NCBI RefSeq assembly: GCF_001870435.1
Contig: NZ_MDDR01000024.1
Coordinates: 1-38,547 of the forward strand
Direction: 5' to 3'
DNA from: Pseudomonas costantinii
GTDB taxonomy: Bacteria; Pseudomonadota; Gammaproteobacteria; Pseudomonadales; Pseudomonadaceae
DNA length: 38,547 nucleotides
Shown here: in pieces, positions 9,116-18,725 of the stretch
How the letters are laid out: each line of letters opens with the position of its first letter
Position numbering within the stretch: position 1 is the first letter of the stretch
Notes under the pieces: model-generated
Database searches by the model: none
Seen by the model: the letters and a program-made list of their open reading frames with translations, nothing else
What the model was told of the DNA's origin: nothing
Translations under genes and position numbers: made by a program

Positions 9116-10129
9116 TTAAAGGGCTTTCAAGCCTTGCAGCAACGCCTTGTGAAATTGCTCCGGTTCTTCGATTTGCGGCGAATGGCCTAGGCCTGGGAAT
9201 TCCACCAGGGTTGCATGGGGAATCAACTTGGCCACCTGCTTGCCCAGTACCTTGTAATTGCCGATCTTCGCCTTGACTTCCGGTGGCGCCAGGTCGCTGT
9301 TAATGGCGGTAGTGTCGGATGTGCCGATCAACAGCAGAGTAGGCATCTGCACGTCCTTGAACTCGTAGTACACCGGCTGGGTGAAGAGCATGTCGTAGAT
9401 CAACGCCGAATTCCACGCGACTTCCTTACGGCCGGGACCGTTGTGGAGCCCCACCAACATGTCTACCCAACGGTCGTATGCCGGTTCCCAGCGCCCTACG
9501 TAGTAGACGCGCTGTTGATAGTTACGCACACCTTCGTAGGTCAATCTGCTCTCTGCTTGCGCCCATTGGTCGACGGTGCGGTAGGGTACGCCGAGGGCTT
9601 TCCAGTCTTCCAGGCCGATGGAGTTGACCATTACCAACTGCTCGGTTTGCGTCGGGTATTGCAAGGCGTAGCGGGTGGCGAGCATGCCTCCGGTGGAGTG
9701 GCCCATGATGGTGGCCTTTTTAATGCCGAGCTTTTCCAACAGTTGATGGGTGTTGAGTGCCAGTTGCTGGAAGCTGTATTGGTAGCCATCGGGCTTGGTG
9801 GAGGTACAGAAACCTATCTGGTCGGGAACCACGACCCGGTAGCCCGCGTCGCTCAGGGTCTTGATCGAGCCTTCCCACGTGGCGCCGCAGAAGTTCTTGC
9901 CGTGCATTAGCACGATGCTGCGGCCATTGGGCGTGCCTTTGGCCGCCACATCCATGTAACCCATCTGCAATGACTTGCCTTGGGACTGGAACTCGAAACG
10001 TTTTACCGGATATGGGTATTCGAAACCCTGAAGTTCAGTGCCGTAGGTGATCTCTTTACTGGTGGCGCAGCCGGTAAGGGTGGCAGCCAGTAGCAGGCCG
10101 GTGAGGTAGAGCGTACGTGTCGGTCGCAT
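9116..10129 (-). CDS. Lipoprotein alpha/beta-fold hydrolase, paralogue of the neighbouring secreted hydrolase
   Basis: 337 aa. The N-terminus ends in the lipobox LTGC with Cys21 as the lipidation site, so the enzyme is membrane-anchored; no Asp follows the Cys, which suits outer-membrane sorting. The triad is Ser145 in GHSTGG, Asp272 in GTSDTT and His316 in GLGHSPQ. It aligns without gaps to the 8000-9013 protein through almost the whole chain, differing mainly in the export signal. The ATG at 10129 is preceded by GGAGACACCC. The substrate is unknown. Confidence 0.88.
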   Translation of the reverse strand: MRPTRTLYLTGLLLAATLTGCATSKEITYGTELQGFEYPYPVKRFEFQSQGKSLQMGYMDVAAKGTPNGRSIVLMHGKNFCGATWEGSIKTLSDAGYRVVVPDQIGFCTSTKPDGYQYSFQQLALNTHQLLEKLGIKKATIMGHSTGGMLATRYALQYPTQTEQLVMVNSIGLEDWKALGVPYRTVDQWAQAESRLTYEGVRNYQQRVYYVGRWEPAYDRWVDMLVGLHNGPGRKEVAWNSALIYDMLFTQPVYYEFKDVQMPTLLLIGTSDTTAINSDLAPPEVKAKIGNYKVLGKQVAKLIPHATLVEFPGLGHSPQIEEPEQFHKALLQGLKAL

Positions 10130-10345
10130 CGGGTGTCTCCGAGGTGAAAAGCCGGATGCTGTCGGGAAGCGATTAATCGAGGATTAACCGATTAAGACAG
10201 TCGATAGGCACAGCTCAAAGACGCGAAAAAACAGAAGATTCCTACGTAAAAACGCGCAGCGCCGTGGATATGTGTAGGAAGTTAGGGGGGGCGGGGGGCG
10301 TTACGTCTAGCTGTCAAAAATGACAGTGGCGACCAGCGGCAGGTG

Positions 10346-10786
10346 TTACGGATGTGTGAGCTGGCTCATGGTCACTAGCGCCAGCACCCCATATCGGGCG
10401 CCTTTGGCCAAGGTAACCACTAACATGAATCGCCAAAATGGCTCGCGCATGACCCCAGCCACCAATGTCAGGGGATCCCCGATAATGGGTACCCAACTGA
10501 GCAACAACGACCAATGGCCCCAGCGTTGATAGTGGGTGCGGGCTTTTTCCAGTCTATTGGGGCTGACCGGAAACCAGCGCCGCGCCTTGAACCGTTCAAC
10601 CGAGCGCCCCAGCCACCAATTGACCACCGAGCCCAACACGTTGCCGACGGTGGCGATCGCGAGCAGCAGCCATAGGCTGTAATGCCCGCTGATCAACAGG
10701 CCCACCAGCACCGCCTCCGATTGCATCGGCAACAGCGTGGCGGCACCGAAGGCGGCGAAAAACAGTCCCAGGTAACCGGCGAGCAT
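10346..10786 (-). CDS. yqaA: YqaA-type DedA family membrane protein
   Basis: About 146 aa with several hydrophobic segments. The order of conserved pieces matches Escherichia coli YqaA: ATLLP.QSEAVLVGLL, TVGNVLGSVVNWWLGR, YQRWGHWSLLLSWVPIIGDPLTLVAG, and a final helix with LAKGARYGVLAL. DedA-family proteins are inner-membrane proteins implicated in lipid scrambling and membrane homeostasis; the function of YqaA itself is poorly defined. ATG 10786 is the likely start, with TTG 10789 also possible. No strong ribosome site is visible. The start lies four bases past the stop of the DUF411 gene, so translation is probably coupled to it. Confidence 0.8.
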   Translation of the reverse strand: MLAGYLGLFFAAFGAATLLPMQSEAVLVGLLISGHYSLWLLLAIATVGNVLGSVVNWWLGRSVERFKARRWFPVSPNRLEKARTHYQRWGHWSLLLSWVPIIGDPLTLVAGVMREPFWRFMLVVTLAKGARYGVLALVTMSQLTHP

Positions 10787-10789
10787 CAA

Positions 10790-11236
10790 TCAACGTGCCG
10801 GATAGTCGGCCACCACCACGTCGTGGCCTTCACGGGTCAGGCCGATGACCTGATAGGCGTCGCTCTTACCGTCCACCTCCATACCGGGCGAGCCCATGGG
10901 CATGCCCGGGGCCGCAACACCCAGTAAGTCGTCACGCTTGCGTAAAGCCAGCACTTGTTCGGCAGGCACATGGCCTTCGACGAACTTGCCGTCGATCACG
11001 GCGGTGTGGCATGAGCCCAAGCGTGGCGCCACACCCAGGCGTTGTTTGACGGCGCTCATGTCGGTTTCGACATGGTCATTGACCTTGAAACCATTGCTTT
11101 CCAGATGGCTGATCCACTTCTTGCAGCAGCCACAGTTGGCGTCGCGGTGTACGTCGATAGGGATCAGGTCAGCCGCCTGGGCCAGGGTGGTGGTGAACAG
11201 GGCGGTGAGCAGGGCCAGTCGCAATGGGATTTTCAT
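10790..11236 (-). CDS. DUF411 family periplasmic metal-binding protein
   Basis: 148 aa with a signal peptide (residues 1-21, ending AQA). The mature part begins with a thioredoxin-like CGCC motif in DANCGCCKKWISHLESNGF, followed by LGSCHTAVIDGKFVEGHVPA and a Met-rich APGMPMGSPGMEV segment typical of DUF411. Members are often found near copper-handling genes, and the Cys and Met clusters suit binding of copper or another soft metal. That role is inferred; no copper genes lie nearby. The stop is directly followed by yqaA. Confidence 0.85.
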   Translation of the reverse strand: MKIPLRLALLTALFTTTLAQAADLIPIDVHRDANCGCCKKWISHLESNGFKVNDHVETDMSAVKQRLGVAPRLGSCHTAVIDGKFVEGHVPAEQVLALRKRDDLLGVAAPGMPMGSPGMEVDGKSDAYQVIGLTREGHDVVVADYPAR

Positions 11237-11285
11237 GGGGAGCTCGCGAGTCGGAAGAGGTCGCGATCATGACGGCCTCATCGAA

Positions 11286-11303
11286 GGCAAGCCAGCTCCC
11301 ACA
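11286..11303. repeat. Single-arm REP-like motif
   Basis: GGCAAGCCAGCTCCCACA matches one arm of the TGTGGGAGCTGGCTTGCC element that is abundant between genes of fluorescent pseudomonads. No matching second arm is present within the 98-base gap, so this is a solitary half-element. Confidence 0.5.
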
Positions 11304-11334
11304 GAGGGTGGTGCTTGTCAGTAATGTTTCAAAA

Positions 11335-11793
11335 TTATACGAAGGCGGTGTTTTCCAATCGCTGCTTGAGCTGGTCCAGTGCAAGGGTTGAGAGTTCCAC
11401 TATGCGCTCATGCAAAGTCGCGAGTTGCAATTCGGTCTCATAGGTCAGCACGCGTTTGAACAGCGTGCCGCCGCGATGGGGCTGCAGGAAATAATGAATG
11501 GAGCCGTCTACGACCAGGGAGGTGAACACGGTCTTGAATTCACTGGGCGGGCGGGCTATTTGCACGCGATAACTCATGGGCACGCGTACGCCGAGCAGGT
11601 CGATGACTTCGGTAAAACGGGCGCCGACCGGGAGAGAACCGCTGGTGCCGGTGTCGGCACTAAGAGACGTGGGGTGCCATTCGTGCCAGCGATCAGGCTG
11701 GGTCACGTAGTCGTATACGACCTCGATAGGGGCCTCTATAAAGAGTTCCTGGCTGATCCGTTCCAAGCGGACATGTTGCTCGACAGCGTGCAT
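11335..11793 (-). CDS. SRPBCC (START-like/polyketide cyclase) family protein
   Basis: 152 aa helix-grip-fold protein. It opens with ISQELFIEAPIEVVYDYVTQPDRWHEWHP, the usual first strand and helix of the family with the conserved Trp residues. A predicted central cavity and a long C-terminal helix follow. Such proteins bind hydrophobic ligands; the ligand is unknown. The ATG at 11793 has a strong AGGAGG upstream. It stands as a single gene between the chemoreceptor gene and the DUF411 pair, all on the minus strand. Confidence 0.8.
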   Translation of the reverse strand: MHAVEQHVRLERISQELFIEAPIEVVYDYVTQPDRWHEWHPTSLSADTGTSGSLPVGARFTEVIDLLGVRVPMSYRVQIARPPSEFKTVFTSLVVDGSIHYFLQPHRGGTLFKRVLTYETELQLATLHERIVELSTLALDQLKQRLENTAFV

Positions 11794-11883
11794 GACACAC
11801 CTCCTGTGTGGCGAGATTTTGCACTGGGAGCTGTCAGAATAGTCGCACTCCCGCGCTTTGCACGGGAGTACTCAGGCAATTGA

Positions 11884-13878
11884 TCAGCGGACTTTAAAGC
11901 GGCTCATCAACGTGATCACCCGGCCATTGGCATCCAACAGGCTTTGGGTATTGGTTTGCGTGGCATGGCCGCTTTGCACCAGTTCTTCGACCATATGTCG
12001 GATCTGCACCATGCTGCGGTTGATCTCTTCGGTCACCGCGCTTTGCTGCTCGGCGGCCGTGGCGATCTGCGTGCTGAGGTTGTTGATATGGCTGACCGAG
12101 CCGGCCATCTCATCCAAGCCGGTGTTGACCCGTGCCGTGGCATCCGCCGCTGACTGGCAACTGGCCTGGGTGTTTTCCATGGCGGCCACTGATGAACTGA
12201 CGCCGCTGGTCAAGCGCGCAAGCATCTCGTTGATCTGCGAGGTACTGGCCTGGGTCCGCGCGGCGAGTGCCCGCACTTCATCCGCCACCACTGCAAAACC
12301 ACGTCCTTGTTCACCGGCACGCGCCGCTTCAATCGCCGCGTTAAGCGCCAGCAAGTTGGTTTGACCGGCAATCGCGCCGATCACACCGAGGGTTTCGGTG
12401 ATGCGTGCGGCGTCCTGGCGCATGGCTTCCACGGTGTGGGTGGCGCTGGAGACTTCGCCGATCAAGGCGCTGACGCTGGTTGAGGCCTCACCGACCACCA
12501 CGCGGGAACGGTCGGCATGTTCGTTGGCGCGTTGAGTGAAGGCAGCGGTTTCGGCGGCATTTTGCGCAACGGTGTCGGCGGTGGAACTCATTTCGGTAAT
12601 CGCCGTGACCGTTTGGTCGGTCTCCGAAGCATGCCGCACCAGGATCTGATTAGTGTGGGCCGAGGTCTGCTGCAATTGCTCAAGCCCTGAAGACATGGCG
12701 CCTGTGGCCTGGGTCACTTCGCCAATCATGTTTTGCAGGTAGACGATAAAGCGGTTCACCGAGTGGCCGATGGCCCCCAGCTCATCTTCGGCGCGAATAG
12801 TGATGCGCCGCGTCAGGTCGGCATCGCCGGCAGACAGCGCATCGATATTGGTCTTCAGCGACTTCATGCGCTGCACCAGTTGGCGAATCGCATAGGCCGC
12901 GAGCAGCACCAGCAATAACACCATCGGAATTTGCAGCAGGGCCAGGGTGCCGAGCACGTCATCGCGCTGGGCGGTGATCAGTGAAGTGGGCAGGGCGGTG
13001 GCGAGGAACCACGGCGTGCCTTCAATCGGACGCATATAGAAGGTACTGGCGACGCCCTGGTTGTCGAACTCGCTACGTTGCAGCGCCTGGTCACGATGGG
13101 CCAGGGCCTTGCTGACTTGGGCGGCGAAGGCCGAGGTGCCGGCCAGCTCGCTGATGTTCTTCAACACCACCGGGCTGTTGATGCGCGAGCTGTTACTGAT
13201 GATCTTGCCATCGCCTTCGACGATGAGCATCTGGCCGCCGATATCTTTTTCCTTGCTGGCCACCAGATCATTGAAGAAGCCCAGGGTCACGTCGATGGTG
13301 GCTACACCGTAGGCCGCGCCATCCCGCTGGATCGCCATGGCGCAGTTGGTGCGCGGTTCCTGGCTGGCGTCGTCCTTGTAGGCGGCAGCCCAGGCGCATT
13401 GGCCGCGAGGTGAGGCGAGGCCGCCTTTGTACCAGCTCTGGTCGTAATAGTTGGGCGCGGCGTCGCTGTTCCAGAAGGTATTCACCGCCAACTTGCCCGA
13501 AGCATCGCGGTGCCAGAACGTGCTGTGTTTATTGCGCCCAGGGGTGCGCTGGTTGGGCAGCGGCCAGATACCGCCACCGAAGACTTTCAGCTCGCCATAC
13601 TGGTCCACCAGGCCGGGCAGGACCTTGTCGATGGCGTCGCTGTCGAGCAGAGGAATGGTTTGGGTGATGCTGCGCTGCTGGGCTTGAACCTTGTTCAGCT
13701 CGCCCTGGATTTGCTCGGCCACCTCAGCGACGCGGTTGAGCACCACCTGTTCTTCAGTCTGCCGTAGCTTGGGCGCGACCAACTGGCCGATACCCACCAC
13801 GGTCAACACAAATAACACCAGGACGAACAGCACCAGAAACAGGGTATAGCGGGTTTGGATGGAGCGCAGTGGGGGCAT
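11884..13878 (-). CDS. Methyl-accepting chemotaxis protein with periplasmic dCACHE-like sensor
   Basis: 664 aa. Transmembrane helix 1 is near residues 11-35. A periplasmic sensor of about 280 residues follows, with dCACHE-like features ([40 protein letters not shown]). Helix 2 (about 313-335), a HAMP region and the cytoplasmic signalling domain come next. The highly conserved tip [32 protein letters not shown] is intact. It senses an extracellular small molecule (amino acids, amines and purines are typical dCACHE ligands) and signals through CheA/CheW. There is no C-terminal CheR-docking pentapeptide. ATG 13878 has AAGGA upstream. Confidence 0.92.
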   Translation of the reverse strand: MPPLRSIQTRYTLFLVLFVLVLFVLTVVGIGQLVAPKLRQTEEQVVLNRVAEVAEQIQGELNKVQAQQRSITQTIPLLDSDAIDKVLPGLVDQYGELKVFGGGIWPLPNQRTPGRNKHSTFWHRDASGKLAVNTFWNSDAAPNYYDQSWYKGGLASPRGQCAWAAAYKDDASQEPRTNCAMAIQRDGAAYGVATIDVTLGFFNDLVASKEKDIGGQMLIVEGDGKIISNSSRINSPVVLKNISELAGTSAFAAQVSKALAHRDQALQRSEFDNQGVASTFYMRPIEGTPWFLATALPTSLITAQRDDVLGTLALLQIPMVLLLVLLAAYAIRQLVQRMKSLKTNIDALSAGDADLTRRITIRAEDELGAIGHSVNRFIVYLQNMIGEVTQATGAMSSGLEQLQQTSAHTNQILVRHASETDQTVTAITEMSSTADTVAQNAAETAAFTQRANEHADRSRVVVGEASTSVSALIGEVSSATHTVEAMRQDAARITETLGVIGAIAGQTNLLALNAAIEAARAGEQGRGFAVVADEVRALAARTQASTSQINEMLARLTSGVSSSVAAMENTQASCQSAADATARVNTGLDEMAGSVSHINNLSTQIATAAEQQSAVTEEINRSMVQIRHMVEELVQSGHATQTNTQSLLDANGRVITLMSRFKVR

Positions 13879-13963
13879 GGGGCCGTCCTTACGAAGCGTT
13901 TATTATCGACGCGGCTTTGTTAGAGCTTCGTAGGGCTATCGGCTTGGGATGACGGAGCTTTAG

Positions 13964-13975
13964 GTACGATCGTAC
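13964..13975. promoter_or_regulatory. Perfect 12-bp palindrome upstream of the chemoreceptor gene
   Basis: GTACGATCGTAC is self-complementary. It lies 86 bases upstream of the chemoreceptor start and just beyond the terminator of the aldo/keto reductase gene, in the place of a promoter operator. The protein that would bind it is unknown. Confidence 0.35.
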
Positions 13976-13978
13976 AAG

Positions 13979-14007
13979 AAAAAAGGAGCGCGGTTTGACG
14001 GCGCTCC
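13979..14007 (-). terminator. Rho-independent terminator of the aldo/keto reductase gene
   Basis: Read on the minus strand: GGAGCGC, a 9-base loop, GCGCTCC, then six T residues. It begins 14 bases after the stop codon at 14021. Stem, loop and U-run are all canonical. Confidence 0.85.
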
Positions 14008-14020
14008 GGGGTGATAAACA

Positions 14021-15016
<996 letters not shown>

Positions 15017-15050
15017 GGGTTCAGCTCCTGGGTTGGGAAGACCCCTATTG

Positions 15051-15074
15051 TTATCCTCGACAAAACTGGGATAA
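15051..15074. promoter_or_regulatory. Candidate LysR operator in the divergent intergenic region
   Basis: TTATCC at 15051 and GGATAA at 15069 form a 6-bp inverted repeat separated by 12 bases, between the two divergent starts (15016 and 15135). Spaced dyads of this kind (T-N11-A core) are typical of LysR-type recognition sites. This is inferred from position and symmetry only. Confidence 0.4.
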
Positions 15075-15134
15075 ACCGGCTAAAACCACTATCACTATTC
15101 GTAATATCTAAATAATCCACGGAGGAGTCGGCCC

Positions 15135-16046
15135 TTGGACCGTTTTAACGCGATGCGCGTGTTCACACGGATTGTTGAACTGGGCGGGTTTGCCAAGGCG
15201 GCCGACAGCCTGCAACTGCCGCGAGCTTCAGTGACCATCCTGATCAAACAGTTGGAAGCGCACCTCGGCGTGCAACTGTTGCAGCGCACTACGCGCCAGG
15301 TCAGTCCGACCCTGGACGGCGCGGCGTATTACCAGCGCTGTGTACAGTTGCTGACGGACCTGGAGGAAACCGAGGCGGTGTTTTCCACCCGGCGGCAAAA
15401 CCCACGCGGCACCTTGAGCGTGGATATGCCGTCGGGGATCGGTCGATTGATCGTGATTCCCGCGCTGCCGACGTTCACTGCGCGCTACCCACAGATCGAG
15501 CTGGAAATCGGCCTCAACGATCGCACGGTGGACCTGATTCGTGAGGGCGTGGATTGCGTGCTGCGTGGCGGCTTGGCCCTGGACGAATCACTGGTCGCCC
15601 GGCCTTTGGCGATGATGGATCAGTTGACCCTGGCCAGCCCCGGCTACCTCGAACGTTTCGGCGTGCCCAGTGCACTGGACGAGTTGGCAGGACATCAGAT
15701 GGTCGAATACGTCTCCAGCGCCAGCGGCAAGCGCTTCGGCCTGGAGTTCCAGGTGGGCACTGAGCTGCGCGAAGTCAATTTGCCGAAGGTAGTCGCCGTC
15801 AACAGCTCCGACGGTTATTTCGCCGCGTGCGAGGCCGGTTATGGGTTGATCCAGGCGCCGTACTACCACGCCAGGCGGCAGTTGGCTGAGGGCACATTGG
15901 TGGAAGTGCTGCCACACCTTGCGCCGCCGAAAATGGCGCTGACCGCGCTGTATCCGCCCCATCGTCAGTTGTCACAACGGGTTCGGGTATTTATCGATTG
16001 GTTGGTGGAACTCTGTGCCCGCTCTGGCACGGGGTTGCAGCGCTAA
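15135..16046 (+). CDS. LysR-type transcriptional regulator
   Basis: 303 aa. The N-terminal winged HTH reads MRVFTRIVELGGFAKAADSLQLPRASVTILIKQLEAHLGVQLLQRTTRQVSPT. A periplasmic-binding-like effector domain begins near residue 90, with QIELEIGLNDRTVDLIREGVDCVLRGG typical of the CrgA/quinone-responsive subgroup. The start is TTG at 15135, seven bases after a perfect GGAGGAG. Regulators of this class usually sit divergent from the enzyme gene they control, here the aldo/keto reductase, often responding to an electrophile or quinone. Its 3' end overlaps the convergent AraC gene by four bases. Confidence 0.92.
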   Translation: MDRFNAMRVFTRIVELGGFAKAADSLQLPRASVTILIKQLEAHLGVQLLQRTTRQVSPTLDGAAYYQRCVQLLTDLEETEAVFSTRRQNPRGTLSVDMPSGIGRLIVIPALPTFTARYPQIELEIGLNDRTVDLIREGVDCVLRGGLALDESLVARPLAMMDQLTLASPGYLERFGVPSALDELAGHQMVEYVSSASGKRFGLEFQVGTELREVNLPKVVAVNSSDGYFAACEAGYGLIQAPYYHARRQLAEGTLVEVLPHLAPPKMALTALYPPHRQLSQRVRVFIDWLVELCARSGTGLQR

Positions 16047-16948
16047 GCCTGAGCCTTGCGATAAGCCCCCGGCTGTTGCCCGGTAACCTTGTGAAACGCG
16101 CGAGTGAACGCCGCCACCGATTGATAACCCACTGCCGGCGCCACATCCGCCACAGTCTGGTCTGCCTTGAACAGCTGGCAGGCATGGCGCATGCGCATCA
16201 TCAACAGCACTTGCCCGGGTGATTGCCCGCACAACTCGTTAAAGCGTTTAAAAAACGCCGAGCGCGACAGCCCGGTGCAGGCCGCCATGCTTTCCAGTGT
16301 CCAGGGCTCTGCCGGGCGCGCGATCAGTTGCTCCAGCAGGTTGGCGAACGCCGGTTGCCGACCCAGCGCTGGCAGGCCGCCGAGGTCAGTGTTGTCGAGC
16401 ACTTGCTGACGCAGTACATACAGAAACAACAGGTGACAAAGACGTTCGAGCAAGGCGGAAGAGGGCGCGGGAGTGCGTTCACATTCTTGCAGGATCAGTT
16501 CGAACAGGTTACGTGCGGCGGTCAGCGATGGGTCGCCGGCACGCAGGATGATCCAGGCGGGCAGGGTGTCGACGATCATTGCCGACAAGCCGGATTGGAA
16601 ATGAAAGAAGCCGCAGACCAATCCCACACCGTCGCTGGCTGTGGTGTCCAGCGGCAACATCGGACGTCGAGGGCATTCCTGCGCGCCCGCCGCCGTAGCC
16701 TCGTCGGACAGCCGATACACCAAGTCACGTAACAGAAACACGGCATCGCCATTGTTCAATCGTTGCGGTGTAGATTCACCGTCGATATGCAGCCAACACT
16801 CGCCCTGCACAATCAGATGAAAACTCGCGCTGGCCAGGCCATGGGTGCTCGCATGCCAGCCGCCACAATAGCGGCCGACATGAAACAAACTGGTGTTGAG
16901 TTCGAGGCTATCTAATAACCAATCGACAAGTGCACTGGACGAATTCAT
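16043..16948 (-). CDS. AraC-family regulator with cupin-type sensor domain
   Basis: 301 aa. An N-terminal cupin-like sensor contains GWHASTHGLASASFHLIVQGECWLHID and GDAVFLLRD. The C-terminal double HTH starts near residue 200: PWTLESMAACTGLSRSAFFKRFNELCGQSPGQVL for the first HTH and TVADVAPAVGYQSVAAFTRAFHKVTGQQPGAYRK for the second. It is divergent from the five-gene operon starting at 17051 and is the natural candidate regulator of it. The effector is unknown. The ribosome site upstream of ATG 16948 is weak. Confidence 0.9.
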   Translation of the reverse strand: MNSSSALVDWLLDSLELNTSLFHVGRYCGGWHASTHGLASASFHLIVQGECWLHIDGESTPQRLNNGDAVFLLRDLVYRLSDEATAAGAQECPRRPMLPLDTTASDGVGLVCGFFHFQSGLSAMIVDTLPAWIILRAGDPSLTAARNLFELILQECERTPAPSSALLERLCHLLFLYVLRQQVLDNTDLGGLPALGRQPAFANLLEQLIARPAEPWTLESMAACTGLSRSAFFKRFNELCGQSPGQVLLMMRMRHACQLFKADQTVADVAPAVGYQSVAAFTRAFHKVTGQQPGAYRKAQA

Positions 16949-17050
16949 CTAATGGAAAGACTCAAGAGCAAGTAATCGCTACTTTAGCCTATTGAGGCGA
17001 TTTTTTATAACCAACAGACTGGGTACACGAACCCATCAGGAGACCACTCC

Positions 17051-17611
17051 ATGTCCCGTGTACCGTTGCTAACCCTCGAAACTGCGCCGGAAGCGGCCAA
17101 ACCCTTCCTGGAAAACGCCCTGAAAGGCTCGGGTTTCATTCCCAATCTGCTCGCCGTATTGGCCAACGCACCGGCTGCGCTGGAAACCTACATCACCGTC
17201 TCCGGCCTCAACGCCAAGGCGGAGCTGAGCCTGGCCGACCGCGAAGTGGTGCAACTGATTGCCGCCACGACCCATGGTTGCGACTTTTGCGTCGCCGGTC
17301 ACACCGCCGTAGCACGCAACAAGGCCAAGCTGCCGGAGGAGGTGATTGCCGCCTTGCGCCAACGCGGCGAACTGCCGAATGCCCGCTATGAGACACTCGC
17401 TGCGTTTACCCGTGAAGTGATCGCCACCCGGGGTGATGTGAGTGACGCAGGGTTTGAGGCGTTCCGTGCCGCCGGCTACTCCGACGGCCAGGCCCTGGAA
17501 GTTATTTTGGGCGTGAGCCTGGCAACCTTGTGCAACTTCGCTAATGTGTTTGCCCGCACCCCGCTGAACCCGGAGCTTGCGCAATACCGTTGGGAAAAAC
17601 CGGCAAGCTGA
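17051..17611 (+). CDS. Carboxymuconolactone decarboxylase/AhpD-like family protein
   Basis: 186 aa all-helical protein. The AhpD-type redox motif is intact: Cys77-x-x-Cys80 and His84 in GCDFCVAGHTAV. Proteins with this motif act as thiol-dependent peroxidase-like reductants. Those placed beside flavin monooxygenases or transporters are thought to detoxify peroxides or products of the pathway. It is the first gene of the operon (then flavoprotein, ATPase, binding protein, permease), and ATG 17051 has CAGGAG upstream. The substrate is not evident. Confidence 0.87.
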   Translation: MSRVPLLTLETAPEAAKPFLENALKGSGFIPNLLAVLANAPAALETYITVSGLNAKAELSLADREVVQLIAATTHGCDFCVAGHTAVARNKAKLPEEVIAALRQRGELPNARYETLAAFTREVIATRGDVSDAGFEAFRAAGYSDGQALEVILGVSLATLCNFANVFARTPLNPELAQYRWEKPAS

Positions 17612-17663
17612 AGGCGCGCACGCGTCGGTGATGTTCCACCTGCTGTAACAAGGAGATACATGA

Positions 17664-18725
17664 ATGCTTGACCCAATCTTGAGCCGTTGGCTCGATGTTC
17701 AAGCGCAGGCCCTGGATGTGGGCAGTTGCGATCCACAGGAAGTGCTGCCAAGGCTGGCAGAGGCCAATATTTTACGTATTGGTGTGCCGACAGCGTTCGG
17801 TGGCCTGGGCGGTGATGTGACCGGCGCGGTGGAAGCCATCGCCAATGTCGCCAGTCATTCCCTGGCGGCGGCGTTTGTGTGCTGGGGCCAGCGGTCCTTT
17901 ATCGAATACCTGCTGCAAAGCCCTAATGAGCGGCTGCGTGAGCAACTGATGCCGGACTTGCTCAGTGGCAAGCTGGCCGGGGCCACAGGGCTGTCGAATG
18001 CGATGAAGTTTCTGTCGGGCATCGAGACGCTGCAAATCAGCGCCGAGCCGACGGTCGACGGCTGGACCCTCAACGGGCGCCTGCATTGGGTGACCAACCT
18101 GCGCAAGAATGGGTTTGTCGCGGCTGCCGCGATCGAGCATGCCGCAGGCGGCGCGCCGTTTATCCTGGCAATTCCCGATTCGGTAGCGGGCTTGCAACGC
18201 TCTCGTGATCTGGAACTACTGGGGCTGCAATCGAGCAACACGGCAGCACTTGGACTGGAAGGCGTGGAGCTGAGCCGTGAGTGGTTGTTGCACGACGATG
18301 CGCGCAAGTTTCTGCCGGCCGTACGTCCAGCATTTCTTGGCTTGCAATGTGGCATGTCGATTGGCTTGGCGCGTCGCTCCTTGGCGGAAGTGGCTAACCA
18401 CCTGGGGGCGAGCCGCACGGTCTTGCGCGAAGAGTTGGAAGCGCTGCGCGTGACACTGGACCACCTGGTAAACGACCTGAAGAAAGGCCTGTTGGCCGGG
18501 CGTTTTGCGGTGGAGCCGGTGCCGTTGTTCAAGCTGCGTATTGCTCTTGCAGAAACCGCCGCCAGCGCCGTGCAGCTTGAACTGCAAGCCAGCGGCGGCA
18601 AGGCCTACCTCACAGCCCACGGCAGTGGTTTTGCGCGGCGCTGGCGTGAGTCGGCTTTCGTACCGATCGTGACGCCAAGCCTGGTGCAATTGCGCACCGA
18701 ACTGCAGCGTCAGGCCACTCTATGA
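17664..18725 (+). CDS. Acyl-CoA dehydrogenase-fold flavoprotein (possible monooxygenase)
   Basis: 353 aa, slightly shorter than a typical acyl-CoA dehydrogenase. N-terminal helical part: ANILRIGVPTAFGGLGGDVTGAVEAIANV. The middle beta-domain holds TGLSNAMKF and TLNGRLHWVTNLRKNGFVAAAA. The C-terminal helical domain ends QASGGKAYLTAHGSGFARRWRESAF, where an ordinary dehydrogenase keeps its catalytic Glu in a different context. The placement beside an SsuBAC-type transporter resembles SfnC/DszC-like flavin monooxygenases acting on sulfur or aromatic compounds. That function is inference. ATG 17664 follows AAGGAGA; the stop overlaps the ATPase start (ATGA). Confidence 0.78.
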   Translation: MLDPILSRWLDVQAQALDVGSCDPQEVLPRLAEANILRIGVPTAFGGLGGDVTGAVEAIANVASHSLAAAFVCWGQRSFIEYLLQSPNERLREQLMPDLLSGKLAGATGLSNAMKFLSGIETLQISAEPTVDGWTLNGRLHWVTNLRKNGFVAAAAIEHAAGGAPFILAIPDSVAGLQRSRDLELLGLQSSNTAALGLEGVELSREWLLHDDARKFLPAVRPAFLGLQCGMSIGLARRSLAEVANHLGASRTVLREELEALRVTLDHLVNDLKKGLLAGRFAVEPVPLFKLRIALAETAASAVQLELQASGGKAYLTAHGSGFARRWRESAFVPIVTPSLVQLRTELQRQATL

